37,019 nt of DNA from UMGS1279 sp045577495 (GTDB taxonomy: Bacteria; Bacillota; Clostridia; Oscillospirales; Acutalibacteraceae), in NCBI GenBank assembly GCA_045577495.1, contig JAZNIK010000020.1, positions 1-37,019 on the forward strand, read 5' to 3'. The translations under genes and the position numbers were made by a program. Positions 33,238-37,019 of the stretch are shown one piece after another. Position 1 is the first letter of the stretch, and the number at the start of each line of letters is the position of its first letter. The notes beneath the pieces were generated by a model. It searched no databases, was not told the DNA's origin, and saw only the letters and a program-made list of their open reading frames with translations.

Positions 33238-33266
33238 TTGATACCACGCCGAAAATACAGTATCAT
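33238..33266 (+). promoter_or_regulatory. Promoter of the AI-2E family permease gene
   Basis: -35 TTGATA (33238-33243), 17-base spacer, -10 TATCAT (33261-33266), 30 bases before the GTG start. Confidence 0.65.
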
Positions 33267-33295
33267 AGTAGTATAATTTTAGAGGAAGTGATTTA

Positions 33296-34393
33296 GTGCA
33301 AACAGAAGCAAAACGCAAATTTTTAATAGATATCGCTTTTTTTGTTGTTATTGTTGCAATAATTTATATATTGTTTAAATTCTTATCGGTTTATTTGTTA
33401 CCATTTGTTATAGGTATTGCCGTTAGCTTTATTGTTCAAAAACCGGTTAAAGCCATAAACAGAAAAACACGCATTCCAAAAGGACCTATTACTGTGTTTT
33501 TTGTTATATTCACATATTTTGCAATTATAGCAGTTTTAACTTTTGTTTGCTTTTTGTTGTATCAATGGCTTGCAAGTATAGTTAAACTGTTACCAAGCAT
33601 TATACCAACCATAACTGATATATTAAATGACTTTAACGCCGCCTTAAGTGAAAAATTAACCTCTACACCTGATGAGCTGGTTTCCTTTTTGACCAATCTT
33701 CCATCAACGCTTATTGAAAATCTTACAAAATTTATAACCAATCTCTTATCCACAATAGCCAAAAGTGCGGCAACAGGCACCCCAAAACTTTTAATAAGCA
33801 TCATAATAACCGTAGTTGCAAGTTGTTATATTGCCAGCGGATATGATTCTATAATAAAATTTGCTTATCGCCATACTCCTAGTAAAATTTGGTCAACTAT
33901 AATTGATGTTAAAGAGATTTTCAGCAAAAATCTTATTAAAATGCTAAAGGGTTATTTACTACTAATGATTATAACCTTTGCCGAGCTTTCAATAGGACTT
34001 CTTTTAATAGGTCAAAGCAATGCCGTTATGCTTGCCGCCATTATCTGCGTTATAGACATTCTACCCGTTTTGGGTACAGGCGCAATTGTTATTCCTTGGG
34101 CATTGATTTCTCTAATAACAGGCAATATATGGAAAGCGATAGGTCTTTTAATATTATATGTTGTTATAACGATAGTAAGGAATTTTGCCGAACCTAAAGT
34201 AATCGGCGACCAGGTTGGTATGCATCCGTTACTCACCCTACTTTCGATGTTCTGCGGTTTGAAGCTTATAGGCTTTGTTGGTATGTTTGTATTCCCGCTT
34301 ATTCTTATTATCATTGTTACGTTATATAAAAACGGAAAAATCAAACTATTCGTTCCAAACTCTCCAGCCTCAAAAGAAAAGCGAACTAAATAA
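33296..34393 (+). CDS. AI-2E family transporter / permease
   Basis: The 365-residue product has about eight membrane segments in the layout of the AI-2E_transport (YtvI/YhhT-type) family. Two N-terminal spans are followed by a long extracytoplasmic loop (about 95-160), then more spans with ILPVLGTGAIVIPWALISL and the conserved VRNFAEPKVIGDQVGMHPL segment near residues 296-314. Despite the name, substrates vary, and the B. subtilis paralogue YtvI is linked to sporulation. The start is GTG with AGGAAG 7 bases upstream. It is a single-gene unit with its own promoter and terminator. Confidence 0.88.
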   Translation: MQTEAKRKFLIDIAFFVVIVAIIYILFKFLSVYLLPFVIGIAVSFIVQKPVKAINRKTRIPKGPITVFFVIFTYFAIIAVLTFVCFLLYQWLASIVKLLPSIIPTITDILNDFNAALSEKLTSTPDELVSFLTNLPSTLIENLTKFITNLLSTIAKSAATGTPKLLISIIITVVASCYIASGYDSIIKFAYRHTPSKIWSTIIDVKEIFSKNLIKMLKGYLLLMIITFAELSIGLLLIGQSNAVMLAAIICVIDILPVLGTGAIVIPWALISLITGNIWKAIGLLILYVVITIVRNFAEPKVIGDQVGMHPLLTLLSMFCGLKLIGFVGMFVFPLILIIIVTLYKNGKIKLFVPNSPASKEKRTK

Positions 34394-34403
34394 TTTATAT
34401 TTT

Positions 34404-34436
34404 AAAAGGCAAACAGACTGTTCTGTTTGCCTTTTT
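34404..34436 (+). terminator. Terminator after the permease gene
   Basis: 14-bp stem AAAAGGCAAACAGA (34404-34417) with TCTGTTTGCCTTTT (34422-34435), ending in a T-run. Confidence 0.9.
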
Positions 34437-34439
34437 GTC

Positions 34440-34467
34440 ATAATACATATCATTTCTTCATAAAAAT
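34440..34467 (+). promoter_or_regulatory. Sigma-E-like promoter of sipL
   Basis: GTCATA at the -35 (ATA at 34440-34442), 16-base spacer, CATAAAAAT (34459-34467); inferred start near 34474. Same layout as the spoIID and M23-M50 promoters. Confidence 0.5.
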
Positions 34468-34500
34468 AAAATAAACAGGAGAATTTGAGGAGAGATAGGT

Positions 34501-36024
34501 ATGGATTATAAAATAACTAATTTTGAGGTTGCCACTGAGCGTATTTGTTTAGAGCAAAATGCAGAACTTCCGCTTGATACGGATTTTACTGTCCCTGATT
34601 ATTTAGGGGAAATTAAAAGCGTATTAAAATGCAAGATAACGCCATTTATAACAGGAAAGCAATTAAGCGGAAACGCATTATCGGTGGAGGGTGTTGCACG
34701 ATTTTCTGTTATATATTTGGATACAGAAGACAATCTTTATACCGCAGAATATGAAACTCCCTTTAAAAAACTTTTTGAAGCAGGTGAAAAGCTTGTTAAT
34801 GCTAGTTTTGATATCTCTACAGATGCCACCACACTATCCTGCCGTGCAGTAACCGAGAGGCGATTTAGCATTAAAGGCACGGTAAAGCTCTGCGTACACG
34901 CATTTGTAATAGAAAGAAAAAATATTATTTCGGATATTGATAGCGACTGCTTTGAACAATTAAAAGGAACCACCGAGGCAACAACGCCTCTGGGTATTAT
35001 TGAAAAGCCTCTTATAATTGATGAAGAGCTTTCTATCCCACAAAATATGCCATCAATATATAGAATCATAAGAAGCGACGCTTGTGCTGTTATTACAGAT
35101 ACCAAAATAATCAGCAATAAGGTGATAGTTAAGGGTAATTTAAAAATTGATATTTGCTACTGCTCTGATGAAAACAAACTACAAAAGCATACCTGTGACA
35201 TCCCCTTTAATCAGGTAATCGATATGGTAGGTATATCAGAACTTTGCGAGTGTGAAGCAAACGTTGAGGTTTGTGGTTTAAATCTTTCTGCAAGAACATC
35301 GCAAAGCGGTGAGTGTAGAAGTTTTATGGCGGTTTGCAAACTGAATATTACTGTTTCAGCAAGATGCAACAGTGAAATTCCCGTTTTGTTTGATGTTTAT
35401 TCCACAAAATATAAAACAACAGCCAAAGAGGATAATGTTATTTTTAACCGAATTATAAAGCAAACAAACGAAAGCTTTTTATGCAAAAAACGGTTTCCAA
35501 TTCCCGATGGTTGCGCAAACGAAATTTTGGATTTATGGTGTTCAACCAATAGAGTATCATCGAGGTTCGATAGCGATAAAATAACACTTTTAGGAAATAT
35601 ATCGGCCTGTGCTTTAATTAAGGGGGCGCCAACAGGCGCAGAGTTTTTTGAAAGAATTATAGATTTTGAATATCCTTTGAGCTTAGAGGGAAAACATTTT
35701 TCTCCCTATTGTAAACCCTATGTTAAAATTCTATCTTGTAATCATACCATTGAAGGTAATGAAATAGAATTTAAAATTGAGCTTATGATTTGTGCTACAA
35801 TATATGAAAACTGTGCAATCTCCTTAATTTCCAATTTGGATGTAGACGAGGAAAGCCTTATAACAAATGACGCCGCACTCATAGCCTACTACGCTGATGC
35901 AGGAGAAAATATATGGGATATTTCAAAACAGTTTTTAGCAAACCGAACCGAACTATTTGAACTAAACCACATAACTGAAGAAATAGTTAAAACTTCTAGA
36001 ATGCTTATAATTCCCAGAATGTAA
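34501..36024 (+). CDS. sipL: SipL-like spore coat/cortex protein: DUF3794 (SPOCS) repeats with C-terminal LysM
   Basis: SipL of Clostridioides difficile binds the coat ATPase SpoIVA and links coat assembly to the forespore; it is the clostridial counterpart of SpoVID. The 507-residue product is built of DUF3794/SPOCS-like beta-rich repeats: residues ~10-130 with LPLDTDFTVPDYLGEIKSVL, a second copy near 165-280, and a third near 315-440. It ends in a LysM domain (about 458-507: YYADAGENIWDISKQF ... MLIIPRM). Length and order fit SipL (about 520). ATG has GAGGAGAG 6 bases upstream. A sigma-E-like promoter precedes it. A generic DUF3794 protein is the alternative, but the LysM end favours SipL. 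Confidence 0.85.
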   Translation: MDYKITNFEVATERICLEQNAELPLDTDFTVPDYLGEIKSVLKCKITPFITGKQLSGNALSVEGVARFSVIYLDTEDNLYTAEYETPFKKLFEAGEKLVNASFDISTDATTLSCRAVTERRFSIKGTVKLCVHAFVIERKNIISDIDSDCFEQLKGTTEATTPLGIIEKPLIIDEELSIPQNMPSIYRIIRSDACAVITDTKIISNKVIVKGNLKIDICYCSDENKLQKHTCDIPFNQVIDMVGISELCECEANVEVCGLNLSARTSQSGECRSFMAVCKLNITVSARCNSEIPVLFDVYSTKYKTTAKEDNVIFNRIIKQTNESFLCKKRFPIPDGCANEILDLWCSTNRVSSRFDSDKITLLGNISACALIKGAPTGAEFFERIIDFEYPLSLEGKHFSPYCKPYVKILSCNHTIEGNEIEFKIELMICATIYENCAISLISNLDVDEESLITNDAALIAYYADAGENIWDISKQFLANRTELFELNHITEEIVKTSRMLIIPRM

Positions 36025-36032
36025 ACCAATAT

Positions 36033-36070
36033 AAAAGCCGATGAATTCATTTTAGAATCCATCGGCTTTT
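36033..36070. terminator. Bidirectional terminator between sipL and pfkA
   Basis: AAAAGCCGATG (36033-36043) with CATCGGCTTTT (36060-36070), extended inward by ATTC/GAAT; A and T tracts serve both convergent genes. Confidence 0.88.
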
Positions 36071-36084
36071 GCTTTTATTATAAC

Positions 36085-37019
36085 TTACAAAGAAATAGAA
36101 TCAGCAATCCTAAAACCTTCCACATCAAAAGGTTTTTCCATTTGCAAGGCTTCATAAATATCCATATCTATTATTTCGCCCTTTTGATAGCAAATAACAC
36201 GATTGCCAACACCCTTGCTCAAAAGTTCTACTGCGGCATTACCCATATAACTTGCCATAACTCTATCTCGAACTGTGGGTCTGCCACCTCTTTGAACGTG
36301 ACCTAAAATTGTTGTTCTTGTATCTACACCCGTTTTTGCCACAATCTCTTTTGAGATATCGTCAACATCTTTATCTACACCCTCAGCAACAATTACAATA
36401 AAATGGTGCTTACCTGTTTTTCGTGTTGTCTCAATTTTTTTGCATACACTATCAATATCACAAGGTACTTCGGGAACTAAGGTAGCAATTGCTCCGACCG
36501 CTAAACCTGTTTGAAGGGCAAGATGACCTGCATGCCTACCCATAACCTCAACAACAGAGCAACGAGCATGTGATTGCGCAGTATCTCTCAAGCGGTCTAC
36601 CATTTCCACAACTGTGTTCATTGCAGTATCAAAACCGATAGTATAATCGGTTGAGGTTATATCATTATCGATAGTTCCAGGTACACCAACACAAGGAATT
36701 CCGTGCAAGGATAAATCTCTTGCACCACGAAACGAACCATCGCCGCCGATAACTACTATACCCTCTAAACCAAATTTTTTGCAATTTTCAATAGCTAGGT
36801 TAATACCCTCTTCGGTTTTGAATTTAGGGCTACGAGCAGTATACAAAACTGTTCCTCCGCGATGGATAATCTCTGATACAGAACGAATGGTTAAAGGCTC
36901 AATCTCACCTTCAATAAGACCATTATAGCCGTGCTTGATACCCATAACATTTATACCAAGCGAAATAGCCGAGCGAACCACAGCACGAACTGCGGCGTTC
37001 ATACCCGGAGCGTCACCGC
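36085..37019 (-). CDS. pfkA: ATP-dependent 6-phosphofructokinase (5' end beyond the window)
   Basis: Phosphorylates fructose 6-phosphate in glycolysis. The frame runs off the window edge; residues before the first visible Met read GDAPG, so that Met (36999-37002 region) is the internal GDAPGMNAAVR motif and not the start. Only about 10 residues should be missing. Motifs: GGDGSFRGA, whose Gly after GGD points to ATP rather than pyrophosphate as phosphoryl donor; PGTIDNDITSTDYTIGFDTA holding the catalytic Asp; VEVMGRHAGHLAL; and LGHVQRGG. The complete C-terminus is present. Confidence 0.96.
   Translation of the reverse strand, partial: GDAPGMNAAVRAVVRSAISLGINVMGIKHGYNGLIEGEIEPLTIRSVSEIIHRGGTVLYTARSPKFKTEEGINLAIENCKKFGLEGIVVIGGDGSFRGARDLSLHGIPCVGVPGTIDNDITSTDYTIGFDTAMNTVVEMVDRLRDTAQSHARCSVVEVMGRHAGHLALQTGLAVGAIATLVPEVPCDIDSVCKKIETTRKTGKHHFIVIVAEGVDKDVDDISKEIVAKTGVDTRTTILGHVQRGGRPTVRDRVMASYMGNAAVELLSKGVGNRVICYQKGEIIDMDIYEALQMEKPFDVEGFRIADSISL

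Noticed and set aside
34446..34454. CATATCATT as the sipL -10, identical to that of spoIID
   Set aside because: No ATA lies 16-18 bases upstream; that position falls in the preceding terminator. The CATA at 34459 has a correctly spaced ATA.

Overview
The window looks like chromosomal DNA of an endospore-forming, AT-rich, low-GC Gram-positive bacterium of the class Clostridia, probably a gut Oscillospiraceae-like lineage. Evidence is the set of sporulation genes (cwlD remnant, spoIID, an M23/M50 SpoIVFA/SpoIVFB-like pair, sipL), purine-rich Shine-Dalgarno sites ahead of most genes, frequent TTG/GTG starts, and many shared hairpin terminators between convergent genes. The exact taxon cannot be fixed from this sequence alone.

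Left end (1-2270): the C-terminal tail of a site-specific recombinase runs straight into a cwlD amidase gene that lacks its 5' part, followed by radA. This looks like the edge of an integrative element inserted in a sporulation gene, similar in principle to the skin element in sigK. From 2286 to 5930 a sugar isomerase-like gene and a uvrB-greA operon run leftward. From 5976 to 9016 lies a small carbohydrate module: a DUF4434 protein and an N-acylglucosamine 2-epimerase-family protein, divergent from an AraC-type regulator. A small XRE regulator follows, then a string of short hairpin repeats and a tRNA-Arg(CCG), then an FAD oxidoreductase and spoIID.

Middle (12.2-22.8 kb): DUF1015-galE; an ABC-F ATPase divergent from metG-tatD; then a DUF3892 protein, two tandem copies of a structured RNA, and a DUF2493/SLOG protein; then a eukaryote-type glycogen branching enzyme. 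The tandem RNAs (about 19860-20004 and 20073-20240) are the most novel thing here. Each copy has its own promoter, a 12-bp closing stem whose sequence is completely different between copies yet perfectly paired, an identical 20-nt apical segment, and a near-identical terminator. The second terminator ends 14 nt before the SLOG gene start.

Right part (22.8-37.0 kb): a leftward operon TIGR03960-DUF2344-DUF368; the M23-M50 sporulation protease pair; a methylguanine methyltransferase; an HxxxD acyltransferase with a DUF6320 membrane protein; aspartate-pathway genes (PheB-like ACT regulator, hom, lysC); an AI-2E family permease; sipL; and the 3' part of pfkA, cut by the window end. Three sporulation genes (spoIID, the M23 gene, sipL) share a sigma-E-like promoter layout, ATA-N16-CATA, which fits mother-cell expression.
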